From Nitrospiraceae bacterium (GTDB lineage Bacteria > Nitrospirota > Nitrospiria > Nitrospirales > Nitrospiraceae): 56,000 nucleotides of DNA. Under the pieces are notes generated by a model, which ran no database searches, was not told where the DNA came from, and worked only from the letters and a program-made list of their open reading frames with translations. The number at the start of each line of letters is the position of its first letter. Within the stretch, counting starts at the first letter, position 1. The position numbers and the translations under genes are program-made. Shown in pieces: positions 17,480-25,449 of the stretch. The DNA lies in NCBI GenBank assembly GCA_009692155.1, contig SHZW01000015.1:1-56000 (forward strand), given 5' to 3'.

Positions 17480-17524
17480 GGAACGGTGACAGGTCCCTCA
17501 GCGGCCTGTCGCCGTTCCAGTTTT
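17480..17524 (+). terminator. REP-like hairpin 2 with T-run
   Basis: GGAACGGTGACAGG (from 17480) pairs with CCTGTCGCCGTTCC (to 17518 or so) with one G-U pair, followed after AG by TTTT. It shares the AACGGTGACAG core with hairpin 1. The T-run makes it a plausible intrinsic terminator on the plus strand, though it is 380 bp from the nearest upstream gene. Confidence 0.5.
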
Positions 17525-17531
17525 AAAGGAG

Positions 17532-17705
17532 GGTGGTAGTGCCGGGAGCGAACTTCACCGAAGGAGCGGGGCACCCACCGAGGCTTCAGCGAGAAGGAAA
17601 GCTGGAACTGACCAAGGCACTGCGGTCAACGACCGCAGCCGCGGGAATTCCAGAAGGCTTCCACGAGCTAAAGCCCGGAAGGGTCGCTCCGAGAGGTGCG
17701 GAAGC
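17532..17705 (+). ncRNA. Candidate structured RNA, family not recognised
   Basis: Three consecutive helices fit together without conflict. GGTGG-TA-GTGCC (17532-17543) pairs with GGCACCCACC (17570-17579), with TA as a bulge. CTGGAA (17602-17607) pairs with TTCCAG (17648-17653) and encloses a perfect hairpin CTGCGGTC/GACCGCAG (17620-17638, loop AAC). GCTTCC (17657-17662) pairs with GGAAGC (17700-17705). The plus strand is assumed because the preceding hairpin with T-run points that way. It could be a small RNA or the remains of a mobile RNA element. Confidence 0.4.
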
Positions 17706-17741
17706 GAACGGCTGTATCACCCTGCTGTCTTGTCTGAAAGA

Positions 17742-18803
17742 TCAGACAATCTGTTTGCGAAGCCATCCCCAATAGGCCGTGCCGCTGTAGCCGCAGGCGC
17801 CGGTCAGCGTCGTCAGTGCCATGATGCGATAGACCGTTCCCCGGGAGATTTTCAGCGTCACTGCCGGGTTCAGCAGCTCATCCGAGCGGGCGATCAGCCG
17901 CAGCGTTTCGCCCGCGAACAGAATCGGCCACATGCAGGAGAGACGGAGGCGGATTTCCGAGCGCGGGATCGCCATCGTATAGAGCCAGCCCTGGTCCAGA
18001 TGCTCCCTGGCCATCGCGAGCAGTTTGCGCAGCACCGGCCGGAAGGCATCGGCCTTGTCAGGCTGAAGAAGGTCTTTCGAGTTCAGGCCGGCTTCCTTCA
18101 ACAGGGCTTCCGGAATGTAGCAGCGCCCGCGCTGAAGGTCCTTCGCCAAATCCTTGAGAATGTTCGTCAGTTGCAGGCCCTTCCCGAACCGGACCCCGAT
18201 GGCCGACATCTCCCGCACATTCCAGCCGGCAAGCGCCGGCCTGTGCCCGCAGGTCATGTCGGTCCAGAACTCTCCAACGCAGCCGGCTACATAATAGGTG
18301 TACTGATCGAGATCATCGAGAGTCTGGAGAGCCGTCAGGTCTTTGGCCATATCGCCGTGGAAGCGCGACAGGTCCATTTCCATGCCATTCGGCAGGGTGC
18401 TCATCAGACGGCGAATCCGTATGCGATCGTCCTGCGTACAATCCAGATAGAGCCGGAAGCAGTCTTCAAGACGCTGGAGGAGGATACGCTCTGCGGAATC
18501 GACCTGATGGGGCGCAAGCGCCGCCTGAATACCGCGGATCGCATCCCAATTGATTTGCTCGCCGGCAAACTGGGCCCGGAACTGCTTGAGGTATTGCAGC
18601 CGCTGCGCGCGCTCGATCACATCCGTGTCAGTGATCGTGTCGGCAGCGCGGGCAAAGAGATAAGACAGGCCGATCTGATCTCGAACATTGGCCGGCACGA
18701 CGGTAAGCGTCAGGTAGAAGGAACGGGAAACCTGTTTCAGAATGTCGCGCAGCAGGGAGCGTTTGGAGGAACTGGTATCCGTGGTGAACACCTTAGCGCA
18801 CAT
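17742..18803 (-). CDS. Squalene synthase (squalene/phytoene synthase family)
   Basis: A 353-residue enzyme. Aspartate-rich motif 1 is D55TITD59 in YLFARAADTITDTD, motif 2 is N214ILKDLAKD222 followed by RGRCYIP, and YYVAGCVGEFWT lies between. This pattern is closer to classic one-enzyme squalene synthases (farnesyl diphosphate to squalene with NADPH) than to the HpnC/HpnD pair or phytoene synthase. The C-terminal segment YRIMALTTLTGACGYSGTAYWGW may touch the membrane. Squalene would feed hopanoid synthesis; no cyclase gene is in the window. Confidence 0.88.
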   Translation of the reverse strand: MCAKVFTTDTSSSKRSLLRDILKQVSRSFYLTLTVVPANVRDQIGLSYLFARAADTITDTDVIERAQRLQYLKQFRAQFAGEQINWDAIRGIQAALAPHQVDSAERILLQRLEDCFRLYLDCTQDDRIRIRRLMSTLPNGMEMDLSRFHGDMAKDLTALQTLDDLDQYTYYVAGCVGEFWTDMTCGHRPALAGWNVREMSAIGVRFGKGLQLTNILKDLAKDLQRGRCYIPEALLKEAGLNSKDLLQPDKADAFRPVLRKLLAMAREHLDQGWLYTMAIPRSEIRLRLSCMWPILFAGETLRLIARSDELLNPAVTLKISRGTVYRIMALTTLTGACGYSGTAYWGWLRKQIV

Positions 18804-18850
18804 TATCCATGAGCGCTTCTACTGCAATCGCGGATTCGCCGCTGCGACAA

Positions 18851-18880
18851 GCCTGGACGCGGTGGGCATGGCGTCCAGGC
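18851..18880. repeat. Perfect 10-bp hairpin
   Basis: GCCTGGACGC (18851-18860) and GCGTCCAGGC (18871-18880) with a 10-nt loop, 48 bp upstream of the squalene synthase start and 126 bp downstream of the cupredoxin stop. No T-run, so either a leader structure or a weak terminator. Confidence 0.5.
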
Positions 18881-19006
18881 AGGCGGGCTCGCCGCTCGGT
18901 CGGTCGATATACTGTTTCAAGTATACCTCCCTCCCTCGCAGCTCCACGCGCCTGTCTCGCGTGGCGACTTCACGATTTCGTGACGAACCGTCATGAATAA
19001 TGCGCG

Positions 19007-19438
19007 CTACCGAACTTCGAGCTTGCCTTCCATCCCCTTGTCGCGATGGCTCGGCATCGGCCACAGCCGCCGGTCGCAATAGAAAGTCACTGTCCCCGCC
19101 TGCGTGGGTGTGAACGTGACCTTGTCGGTCTTGCCGGCGCTCATGTCCTTCTCAACGTTCAACCCCATAGCCGGATCTTTCAGAATGAAGTTATGCGGAA
19201 CGATGGTCGTCACGCTGGTCAGGGTCAACTCGACCGGCTTGCCCGACTGAACGATCAGATGACCGGGCGTGTAGGAATAGCTATCCAGGATGATTGTGGC
19301 TCGTTGAACGCCGTCGGCGCCCACCTCGGCCGTCACCGGCGGCGCTGCAGCCGGAGGCGGCTCGTCCGCCGGCAGAGAAACTGGTGCCAGCAAGACTCCG
19401 AACAGGAACAACGCCATCGCCGATCGAGTGGATTGCAT
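19007..19438 (-). CDS. Exported cupredoxin-domain protein
   Basis: A 143-residue protein starting MQSTRSAMALFLFGVLLAPV, with AAGGTGG upstream of ATG 19438. A signal peptide and Pro/Ala-rich linker precede one plastocyanin-like domain (about 50-143). Type 1 copper ligands can be assigned: His in VPHNFIL, Cys in VTFYCD, His in MPSHRDKGM and the following Met. It is probably a small periplasmic blue-copper electron carrier or copper binder. Such proteins are common in nitrifiers. No copper-handling genes lie next to it. Confidence 0.85.
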   Translation of the reverse strand: MQSTRSAMALFLFGVLLAPVSLPADEPPPAAAPPVTAEVGADGVQRATIILDSYSYTPGHLIVQSGKPVELTLTSVTTIVPHNFILKDPAMGLNVEKDMSAGKTDKVTFTPTQAGTVTFYCDRRLWPMPSHRDKGMEGKLEVR

Positions 19439-19603
19439 GCGCCACCTTCTAACAGAAGCCGGGAACCCCGTCAATGTTCAGGGCCTTGACCACGCACGAC
19501 GCAGCCTTATCTATTCCCTACCCCGCTGTTTTTTCGCCGAGCGGGCTGTATAATGTGACCGTTCGCTTGTGACATCCCCTGTGACACATAGAGGAGGCAT
19601 TCA

Positions 19604-20488
19604 ATGAAGTGGTTGAAAGGCATGGCGCTCTTACTGATCGCCAACGCGCTGATTTTCGTCACCCTGTCCATCTCGTTTAATCTGTTGGTCAACGTCATCC
19701 TGCCCGCCTTCGACATCGACGTGCGCGGCGTGGTGGAGCAACAGGACCTCGTGTGGGCCATCGTGCTGGGCTTCGGCGGCGCCTTCATCAGCTTGGCGTT
19801 CTCCAAGCAAATGGCCCGGATGATGCTCGACTGCTACCAGATCACCCAGCCCCGCAACCAAGCCGAGCAGGTGATCTACGGCGCCGTTCAGGAGATCGCG
19901 CAACGGCTCCATATGACGATGCCCGAAGTGTGGGTCTACGACTCCCCCGATCCCAACGCCTTCGCGACCGGCCCTAGCAAGAACAATTCGATGGTCGCCG
20001 TCTCCACCGGCCTGCTGAACAATCTCAAGGATAAGGAAGTCCAGGCCGTGCTCGCCCACGAAATGGGCCACGTCTACAACGGCGATATGTTCGCCACCAC
20101 GGTGTTGGCCGGCTTGATGAACACCTTCGTCTACCTGATCAGCCGATGGGCCTACCGCAACCTGGCTGAGCGCAATGCCATGCTGGGGCTGGGAGTGTAT
20201 TACTTCCTCCAAATCGTGCTCTCGTTCCTGGCCATGATTCCCATCAGCTGGTTCTCCCGACGCCGGGAATACGCGGCGGATGCCTTCTCCGCCAAGGTCT
20301 ATGGCAAGGATGCGATGATCGCCGCCCTGCGCGCGATTGACCAGTGGATCAACAAGGCCAAGTTCGAACATTCGACGCAGGACGCGCTGGCGACGATGAA
20401 AATCTCCGGCAAGTCGTCCGGCTTCCTGCACATGTTCGCCACGCATCCACCTATTGAGGAGCGAGTCGCGGCCCTGCAGCGGCTCTAA
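19604..20488 (+). CDS. htpX: HtpX-family membrane zinc metalloprotease
   Basis: A 294-residue M48 peptidase of the cytoplasmic membrane that degrades damaged membrane proteins. Two N-terminal membrane spans (about 5-30 and 48-68), zinc motif HEMGH at 152-156, two more hydrophobic segments (about 167-185 and 197-215) and the third ligand Glu in RREYAADAFSAK. The gene has a strong GAGGAGG ribosome site and a TATAAT at 19549-19554. Length and layout are typical. Probably monocistronic. Confidence 0.95.
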   Translation: MKWLKGMALLLIANALIFVTLSISFNLLVNVILPAFDIDVRGVVEQQDLVWAIVLGFGGAFISLAFSKQMARMMLDCYQITQPRNQAEQVIYGAVQEIAQRLHMTMPEVWVYDSPDPNAFATGPSKNNSMVAVSTGLLNNLKDKEVQAVLAHEMGHVYNGDMFATTVLAGLMNTFVYLISRWAYRNLAERNAMLGLGVYYFLQIVLSFLAMIPISWFSRRREYAADAFSAKVYGKDAMIAALRAIDQWINKAKFEHSTQDALATMKISGKSSGFLHMFATHPPIEERVAALQRL

Positions 20489-20663
20489 TGCAAGAACTGC
20501 AAGGCACTTGTGGGGTTTCTCCACTCGGTCAATTTCGATAAGGCGATACAAAGCAAGCGGATCAAACGAAGTGAAGAATTTTAGCCTACTAGTAGCAAAG
20601 TACCACTCCGCCGCGATTTGATTGAACGCGGCGGATCAAGCGAAGCTCGGTATGGAGGGTCTC

Positions 20664-21284
20664 ATGCGATTCCTGATCGGCGCCATGACGGGATTTCTAT
20701 TCAGCATCGTCGCCTCATGCGGCTCCGAATATTTCCTCCACACCCCTCCGGTTCAAGCCGGCGAGACGGACCAGAAAGGAATCCTCATGGCGGCACAAAC
20801 CGGAGGCGTCTACGACTTTACCCTGGACAACATCGACGGCAAGCCGACGCCCTTGAATACATTCCGCGGCAAGGTCCTGCTGCTCGTCAATACCGCCAGC
20901 ATGTGCGGCAATACCCCGCAATATACGGACCTGGAAACGATCTACGAGAAATACCAGGATCAGGGATTGGAGATTCTGGCTTTTCCAGCCAACAACTTCG
21001 GCCAGCAAGAACCGGGGACGAATCAGGAGATCAAAGGCTTCTGCCTGACGAAATACAGCCTGACCTTCCCGCTGTTCAGCAAGATCAGTGTCAAGGGATC
21101 GGACAAGCATCCGCTCTACCGCTACCTCACGGAACAGAGTCCCTTTCCCGGTGAGGTTGAGTGGAATTTTCAGAAGTATTTGGTGGACCGGTCGGGCAAC
21201 GTGGTCGCCCGCTTCCACCACCGGACGAATCCGCTATCGGACGAGATTGTGAAGGGAATTGAAACCGCGCTGGCGAAGAAATAA
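20664..21284 (+). CDS. Glutathione peroxidase family protein, probable lipoprotein
   Basis: A 206-residue thiol peroxidase. The start at 20664 has GGAGGG 4 nt upstream; earlier in-frame ATGs at 20622 and 20652 lack this. MRFLIGAMTGFLFSIVASC ends in a lipobox-like VASC (Cys19). The catalytic set is Cys81 in NTASMCGNTPQY, Gln in FPANNFGQQEPG and Trp in VEWNFQKYLVD. The peroxidatic residue is Cys, not selenocysteine. Bacterial members mostly use thioredoxin. A periplasm-facing location would mean peroxide defence in the envelope. Confidence 0.9.
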   Translation: MRFLIGAMTGFLFSIVASCGSEYFLHTPPVQAGETDQKGILMAAQTGGVYDFTLDNIDGKPTPLNTFRGKVLLLVNTASMCGNTPQYTDLETIYEKYQDQGLEILAFPANNFGQQEPGTNQEIKGFCLTKYSLTFPLFSKISVKGSDKHPLYRYLTEQSPFPGEVEWNFQKYLVDRSGNVVARFHHRTNPLSDEIVKGIETALAKK

Positions 21285-21290
21285 CGGTGG

Positions 21291-21566
21291 TCAGCTCTTC
21301 TTAATAAAACGAATGTGGGCGCGATACTCCTGGATGGCCGCCGCCAGGGCTTTCCCTCCAAGAGGGATATTCGCTTCCAGCGTATTTTCAACTCCTGGAT
21401 CGTCGATGACGACTTCGTAGCGATCCTGCCGATTAGTCAGCACGGGCCCGCTCCGGGCGATATCCCGCGGCATAAAAATCTCCTTCCAGACTTCCTTCTC
21501 GACCAGGCAGACGTCCTTGAACCGATCATAGAGCAGTGTCAGCTTTTCCGGATCCGTCACGTTCAT
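21291..21566 (-). CDS. Conserved hypothetical protein
   Basis: A 91-residue soluble protein starting MNVTDPEKLTLLYDRFKDVCLVEKEVW. It has an alpha-beta-alpha look with one Cys and a central RYEVVIDDPGVENTLEANIPLGGKALAAAIQEYR. No family recognised. It lies convergent to the glutathione peroxidase gene and downstream of the FmdB-like gene on the same strand, with a heptamer-repeat stretch in its leader. Confidence 0.65.
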   Translation of the reverse strand: MNVTDPEKLTLLYDRFKDVCLVEKEVWKEIFMPRDIARSGPVLTNRQDRYEVVIDDPGVENTLEANIPLGGKALAAAIQEYRAHIRFIKKS

Positions 21567-21584
21567 GCTTTTGTTTTCCCTCTC

Positions 21585-21620
21585 TTCACCTTTTACTTTT
21601 AACTTTTTACTTCTAACTTG
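21585..21620. repeat. 7-nt tandem array E4 (single arm)
   Basis: On the minus strand the units read AAGTTAG, AAGTAAA, AAGTTAA, AAGTAAA. No complementary second arm is seen nearby. It fills the gap between the FmdB-like gene and the gene at 21291-21566. Confidence 0.65.
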
Positions 21621-21626
21621 CCACGA

Positions 21627-21896
21627 TCAATGATCGTGGCCACAGCCGCCTTCCGAGTCCGACGGCATGCTGGAGGGAGCCGGAATGCCCGTCATGTTCA
21701 ACCCGGTGGGATCCGGCGTCGAGACACCGACCGCGCCCGAACGGGCGGCAAAGGACGACATCACGCGCCGAATCGGCGCCTTGCACTCCCGGCATGTGGT
21801 CAATGCCGGCTCCGATGATCCCTGGATGTATTCTTTGCGTTTGGAACAGGGAGGATTCCGCTCGCACCGCTCCGCCAGATACTCGCAAATAGGCAT
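21627..21896 (-). CDS. FmdB-like zinc-ribbon protein
   Basis: An 89-residue protein. It starts MPICEYLAERCERNPPC, a variant of the FmdB start MPxYEYxC, followed by TTCRECKAPIRRVMSSFAARSG, which gives two CxxC-like zinc positions (the first pair unusual). The tail is Gly/Cys/His-rich and ends GCGHDH, perhaps a metal-binding tail. The stop codon lies in a palindrome CCACGATCA/TGATCGTGG. The start at 21896 is chosen by the family N-terminus. Function in this family is mostly unknown. Confidence 0.75.
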   Translation of the reverse strand: MPICEYLAERCERNPPCSKRKEYIQGSSEPALTTCRECKAPIRRVMSSFAARSGAVGVSTPDPTGLNMTGIPAPSSMPSDSEGGCGHDH

Positions 21897-21907
21897 AGGC
21901 TCTTTAA

Positions 21908-21933
21908 ACGATGAACGTCGAATGATGAATGTC
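21908..21933. repeat. Short 7-nt tandem array E5
   Basis: Units CGATGAA, CGTCGAA and TGATGAA, followed by TGTCC, upstream of the FmdB-like gene. The same unit type recurs in E10 at 48302-48358. Confidence 0.5.
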
Positions 21934-21951
21934 CGGAGAGAGAAGATTTTC

Positions 21952-22608
21952 CTACTTTGCCGTTCCAGATGCAACCGGCTGATCGATGATTTTGAATTGC
22001 ATCGTCCCCACCTGATTGGCCGCGTGAAACGGCTGCTGCCCCAGCGGCGCGATAAACACCTTCACAAGATAGTTGCCCTTCATCCAATTCCCGCTAGCCG
22101 GTTTTTGTAATTCCAGGTAGCCATAACGTTCGTGCCCCGGCACTTCGAGCGTATCCTTGCCTGCCGGCTCCGCTGACGGCTTGTCATCTTTGTCCAACAA
22201 AAACCATTGCGCGCCGAACTGCGCGGGGTCTTCGAGCGGCGCCACTTCGAAGACAATATACACCGCAGGCGCGTCGGGCGGAAACACCGTCGTGCCGGGA
22301 TCGATCGGCTTGAGGCGCGGGTCCTGCGTATACCAGCCCTTGCGGCCAAAACTATCCCACTCTTCCTGGAACCCCCTGGCCATGTGGATGGAGACAAAAA
22401 TGGATTGCGGCACGCCCTGTTTCTGTTGATCGAAGGACGGCAGCTTGGCCGAATCCGCATCCCCGGTGTTGCTCTGCTCCTTCGGCGTCATCAAATCGCG
22501 GGCTGATCCGATGTCCGGCGCCGCCAGGGACACGGCTCCTGACAGCAACACCACTCCCCACATGACACCCGGCATCGCCCTGTTCAGTTTTCCAGTGAAG
22601 TGGCGCAT
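21952..22608 (-). CDS. Exported protein of unknown function
   Basis: A 218-residue protein with a signal peptide (MPGVMWGVVLLSGAVSLAAPDIGSA, cleavage about 36). The mature part is beta-rich: SIFVSIHMARGFQEEWDSFG, AVYIVFEVAPLEDPAQFGAQWFLLD and the C-terminal GNYLVKVFIAPLGQQPFHAANQVGTMQFKI. This spacing suggests an Ig-like or C2-like fold used for protein or surface contacts. No catalytic motif. Family not recognised. Confidence 0.72.
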   Translation of the reverse strand: MRHFTGKLNRAMPGVMWGVVLLSGAVSLAAPDIGSARDLMTPKEQSNTGDADSAKLPSFDQQKQGVPQSIFVSIHMARGFQEEWDSFGRKGWYTQDPRLKPIDPGTTVFPPDAPAVYIVFEVAPLEDPAQFGAQWFLLDKDDKPSAEPAGKDTLEVPGHERYGYLELQKPASGNWMKGNYLVKVFIAPLGQQPFHAANQVGTMQFKIIDQPVASGTAK

Positions 22609-22729
22609 CGCGCACCTCCCGGTCCGAACTTCCAGGCCATTTTTCTCCGTGCATCGTGCATGAAACCAGCCTACTGCAAGGCTGCCGTCATTGCAACCGC
22701 GCGGGCCGGTCTGCAGCGGCCACCTCTGC

Positions 22730-22735
22730 TATAAT
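22730..22735 (+). promoter_or_regulatory. Candidate -10 box for a leaderless transcript
   Basis: TATAAT stands 6 nt before the GTG at 22742. With this spacing the transcript would begin at the start codon. There is no ribosome site before the GTG and no clear -35 box. Confidence 0.4.
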
Positions 22736-22741
22736 GCGCGC

Positions 22742-24103
22742 GTGTCCGACACGTCCTCCACCCACAACACGGCAGGCGAGCAGAGCCGCCGCTACGGCAT
22801 CCGCGACGGCGCCTGCCAGGCCATCATGCAGGGCGGCGGCGAGAACTATCTTTCCGCCTTTGCGCTTCTGCTCCACGCCACGCCGTTGCAGATCGGCCTG
22901 CTGTCGGCCCTCCCACAACTGGTCGGGACCTGGTCCCAACTGCTCTCGGTCAAGGCGCTGAACCGCGTGCAGCACCGGAAAACCGTCATGCTCGTCGGCG
23001 CGACCGGCCAGGCCCTCTCCTGGCTGCCACTGCTGGCATTGCCGCTGCTGTCGCCGACATACGGCCCGTGGATCCTCATCGCCTGCGCTGTGGCCTATTT
23101 CGGAATGGGCCATTTTGCCGTGCCGGCATGGAACAGCCTGATCACCGATCTCGTCAACCCCAACGAGCGCGGAGCCTATTTCGCGCGCCGGACCAAGGTC
23201 ATGACGGTGTTGAGTTTCTCCGCGCTCTGCGCCGCCGGCCTTGTCCTGCATGGAGCAGAATCGCACGAACGCGCATGGGTGGGATTCGCATTGATTTTTC
23301 TCGCCGCCTCGACCGCGCGATTTCTTTCGACCCGGTACTTGAACCGCATGGACGAATCCGCGGCGCCGGCGACGCGGGAAGCCGAGTTCCGCCTGCTCGA
23401 ATTCCTGCGGCACGAACGCAGCGTCAACTACAAGCGCTTCCTCTGGTTCTCGGGGCTGATGCACGTCTGCGTCCTGATCTCCGGCCCCTACTTCGTGATT
23501 TATCTGCTCCGGGACCTGCACTTCTCCTATTGGATGTACGCCTCGTGGCTGGCCGCCGGCGTACTGGGACAATTTCTCACGCTGAAGCCCTGGGGCCGGC
23601 TCGGCGACCGCTTCGGGAACAAGAAACTGCTCGTCGCCACCGGCTTGATGGTGCCGTTCCTCCCGATGCTCTATCTGGTCAGCACGAACTTCGTGTACCT
23701 ATTGGGCGTCAATTTTCTGGGCGGCACGATTTGGGCGGGGCTCGCGCTCGGCCTGCAGAACTACGTCTTCGACGCCGTGCACGCTGAAGATCGGGCCAAG
23801 GGCATAGCGGTCTGGAACACGATCAATGCGATGGGTTGGTTTGCGGGAGCGATGCTCGGAAGCTGGCTGGCGACCGTGGTGCCGGCCGACCTTACGCTAG
23901 CCGGCGTCGAACTGCACCTGGCCTCGAATCTGCAAGCGGTCTTTTTTATCTCCGGGGTGCTCCGACTGATTGTCTCGCTCGGTCTCCTGCGAACGTTTCA
24001 TGAAGCGCGTCCGGTGGAGCCGATCACGCACCGGCAGCTCGTCACCGAACTGCCGTTCGTCAAACCGCTGACCGACGTGTTTACAGGACGGGAAGGCCGT
24101 TAG
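22742..24103 (+). CDS. MFS transporter
   Basis: A 453-residue membrane protein with about 11-12 hydrophobic segments in two halves. The first half begins RYGIRDGACQAIMQGGGENYLSAFALLL; the second starts near VNYKRFLWFSGLMHVCVLISG. The loop GRLGDRFGNKKLLVATG is the typical MFS A-like motif in the second half. GTG 22742 is chosen because TATAAT is directly upstream. The substrate is unknown. The gene is divergent from the exported protein gene at 21952-22608. Confidence 0.85.
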   Translation: MSDTSSTHNTAGEQSRRYGIRDGACQAIMQGGGENYLSAFALLLHATPLQIGLLSALPQLVGTWSQLLSVKALNRVQHRKTVMLVGATGQALSWLPLLALPLLSPTYGPWILIACAVAYFGMGHFAVPAWNSLITDLVNPNERGAYFARRTKVMTVLSFSALCAAGLVLHGAESHERAWVGFALIFLAASTARFLSTRYLNRMDESAAPATREAEFRLLEFLRHERSVNYKRFLWFSGLMHVCVLISGPYFVIYLLRDLHFSYWMYASWLAAGVLGQFLTLKPWGRLGDRFGNKKLLVATGLMVPFLPMLYLVSTNFVYLLGVNFLGGTIWAGLALGLQNYVFDAVHAEDRAKGIAVWNTINAMGWFAGAMLGSWLATVVPADLTLAGVELHLASNLQAVFFISGVLRLIVSLGLLRTFHEARPVEPITHRQLVTELPFVKPLTDVFTGREGR

Positions 24104-24117
24104 TGCGGGGCCAAGTG

Positions 24118-24197
24118 CTAATAGCGAACAACATGTAGCATATGGTCGGCAATCCCTTCCGGATCAGGCCATATACCATTCACCATAAGCTATAGGC
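24118..24197. repeat. 7-nt-periodic palindrome E6
   Basis: Left units GCTAATA, GCGAACA, ACATGTA, GCATATG; right units CATATAC, CATTCAC, CATAAGC, TATAGGC. The arms pair imperfectly. It lies between the convergent MFS gene and the small lipoprotein gene. Confidence 0.7.
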
Positions 24198-24203
24198 TCT
24201 TTG

Positions 24204-24377
24204 TCACTTCCCCTGTCCCGTGCCATGCTCCTGCTCTTCCTGCTTCATCTTGTCGAAAAACTGGTCGGAGTCGGCTTGAATCTTCCGCTGCGACGGCGCC
24301 GGCGCCGCTTTCTGCTCTGCGCAGCCGACCGCACCAAGCCAGATCATCGCAACCATCACAGCTATCCACGTTTTCAT
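24204..24377 (-). CDS. Small lipoprotein (57 aa)
   Basis: A very short gene with a strong AAGGGGG ribosome site 5 nt from its ATG. The product starts MKTWIAVMVAMIWLGAVGC, a complete lipoprotein signal with lipobox (AVGC, Cys19). The remaining 38 residues are Ala/Pro-rich, then charged and helical (ADSDQFFDKMKQEEQEHG). Nothing enzymatic can be expected. It may be a small outer-membrane or envelope-stress lipoprotein. Confidence 0.75.
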   Translation of the reverse strand: MKTWIAVMVAMIWLGAVGCAEQKAAPAPSQRKIQADSDQFFDKMKQEEQEHGTGQGK

Positions 24378-24498
24378 AGTTGCCCCCTTATAATTGTCCG
24401 ATGTTTCATTCTACCGTTCTATTCTTGACTCCGCTACCCCCGAAGACTATTCTCGCCTGCACTTGAATTTTTAAGTGAATCAATAGAAAGGGCTCACC

Positions 24499-24951
24499 AT
24501 GTCGCTCCACGACCGCCTCTCGGACGACCTGAAAACGGCCATGAAGGCCAGGGATCAGCTCCGGATGGACGTCATCCGCATGATCAAGGCCGCGTTGCTG
24601 AACAAAGAGATCGAACTCAAAAAGAACCTCGACGACGCCGAGATGAGCAAGGTGATGACCACCATGCTCAAACAGCGGCGGGAATCCATCGAGCAGTACC
24701 AGAAGGCCAAGCGGGACGATCTGGCTGCCAAGGAGATCAAAGAAATCACGATCATCGAGGGGTATCTGCCCAAGGCCGCATCCACGGAGGACATCGCTCA
24801 GGCCGTTGACACGGCGATCAAGGAAACCGGCGCCTCAAGCATGAAGGACATGGGCAATCTCATGAAAGCCGTCATGGTCAAGCTGGCGGGGCAGACGGTG
24901 GACGGGAAACAAGTCAGTGATCTGGTAAAATCAAAACTGAGTAAAGGATAA
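24499..24951 (+). CDS. yqeY: GatB/YqeY domain protein
   Basis: A 150-residue all-helical protein, MSLHDRLSDDLKTAMKARDQLRMDVIRMIKAAL, matching the YqeY family in order and length. It has the conserved QRRESIEQYQKAKRDDLAAKE and EGYLPKAAS. The C-terminal region relates to the tail domain of GatB, the subunit of the tRNA-dependent amidotransferase. Its role in the cell is not settled. It is followed after 5 bp by a small lipoprotein gene. Confidence 0.93.
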   Translation: MSLHDRLSDDLKTAMKARDQLRMDVIRMIKAALLNKEIELKKNLDDAEMSKVMTTMLKQRRESIEQYQKAKRDDLAAKEIKEITIIEGYLPKAASTEDIAQAVDTAIKETGASSMKDMGNLMKAVMVKLAGQTVDGKQVSDLVKSKLSKG

Positions 24952-24956
24952 CTGCG

Positions 24957-25187
24957 ATGCGCGTGATTGATGCCAGCTTGTTACTGATCGCCTTATCCGG
25001 CTGTCAGTACTATGCCGACTATCGGCTCAAGCAAACCCAGTCGGATGTCCAAGAAGAGCGGGCAGAATTCATGCGGGCTTACCGTGAATGCCTCAAGAAG
25101 TATGAGAGCGACCCGCAAAAATCACGCGATTTCTGTGCGCCCTACACGCAGTCGTTGAGGGAGATTGAGATCAGGAGTGGGCGATAA
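24957..25187 (+). CDS. Small lipoprotein (76 aa)
   Basis: Starts MRVIDASLLLIALSGC, a short lipoprotein signal (LSGC, Cys16). The rest is polar and helical, with two more Cys (YRECLKK and DFCAPY). It probably shares a transcript with yqeY (5-bp gap). Function unknown. Confidence 0.75.
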   Translation: MRVIDASLLLIALSGCQYYADYRLKQTQSDVQEERAEFMRAYRECLKKYESDPQKSRDFCAPYTQSLREIEIRSGR

Positions 25188-25246
25188 CCTCGATTAGTTC
25201 GAAGACATGCCGGATATTCACGAATTAAAGTAGAGACCTCCGTTTA

Positions 25247-25265
25247 GGCTCATGTATAATGAGCC
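25247..25265 (+). promoter_or_regulatory. TATAAT box inside a hairpin upstream of tRNA-Ala
   Basis: TATAAT at 25255-25260 sits in GGCTCAT-GTATA-ATGAGCC, a 7-bp hairpin. It ends 51 nt before the tRNA, a normal leader length. No good -35 box is visible. Confidence 0.4.
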
Positions 25266-25311
25266 GTAGAGATCTTCTCAACAAATATCGCCTTCGTTGT
25301 TCCGGTTCAGT

Positions 25312-25387
25312 GGGGGGCTAGCTCAGTTGGGAGAGCGCGTCGTTCGCAACGACGAGGTCGGGGGTTCGATCCCCCTGCCCTCCACCA
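25312..25387 (+). tRNA. tRNA-Ala(CGC)
   Basis: A complete 76-nt cloverleaf. The acceptor GGGGGGC pairs with GCCCTCC and includes the G3-U70 pair that marks alanine tRNAs. The anticodon loop TTCGCAA gives anticodon CGC (codon GCG). The T loop is TTCGATC and ACCA is encoded. Confidence 0.97.
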
Positions 25388-25449
25388 AACCAACCTTCGA
25401 TTATCCCACCAGTGCATTGTCTTCATAACTGACGCCGCAGATCTTGTTT

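Larger units (their letters stand above)
17098..17741. other. 640-bp intergenic block with hairpins
   Basis: No supported protein gene. The block contains two related REP-like hairpins (17301-17335 and 17480-17516) and a region of nested helices (17532-17705) described separately. An 80-codon frame at 17533-17775 crosses the helices but looks unlike a protein. The first 200 bp show nothing I can name. Confidence 0.5.

Noticed and set aside
17532-17705. Group II intron remnant
   Set aside because: I see neither the GUGYG start, a domain V hairpin, nor any reverse transcriptase coding remnant.
17533-17775. 80-codon protein gene in the gap before squalene synthase
   Set aside because: It coincides with the nested RNA helices, has no family resemblance and runs into the 3' end of the opposite gene.
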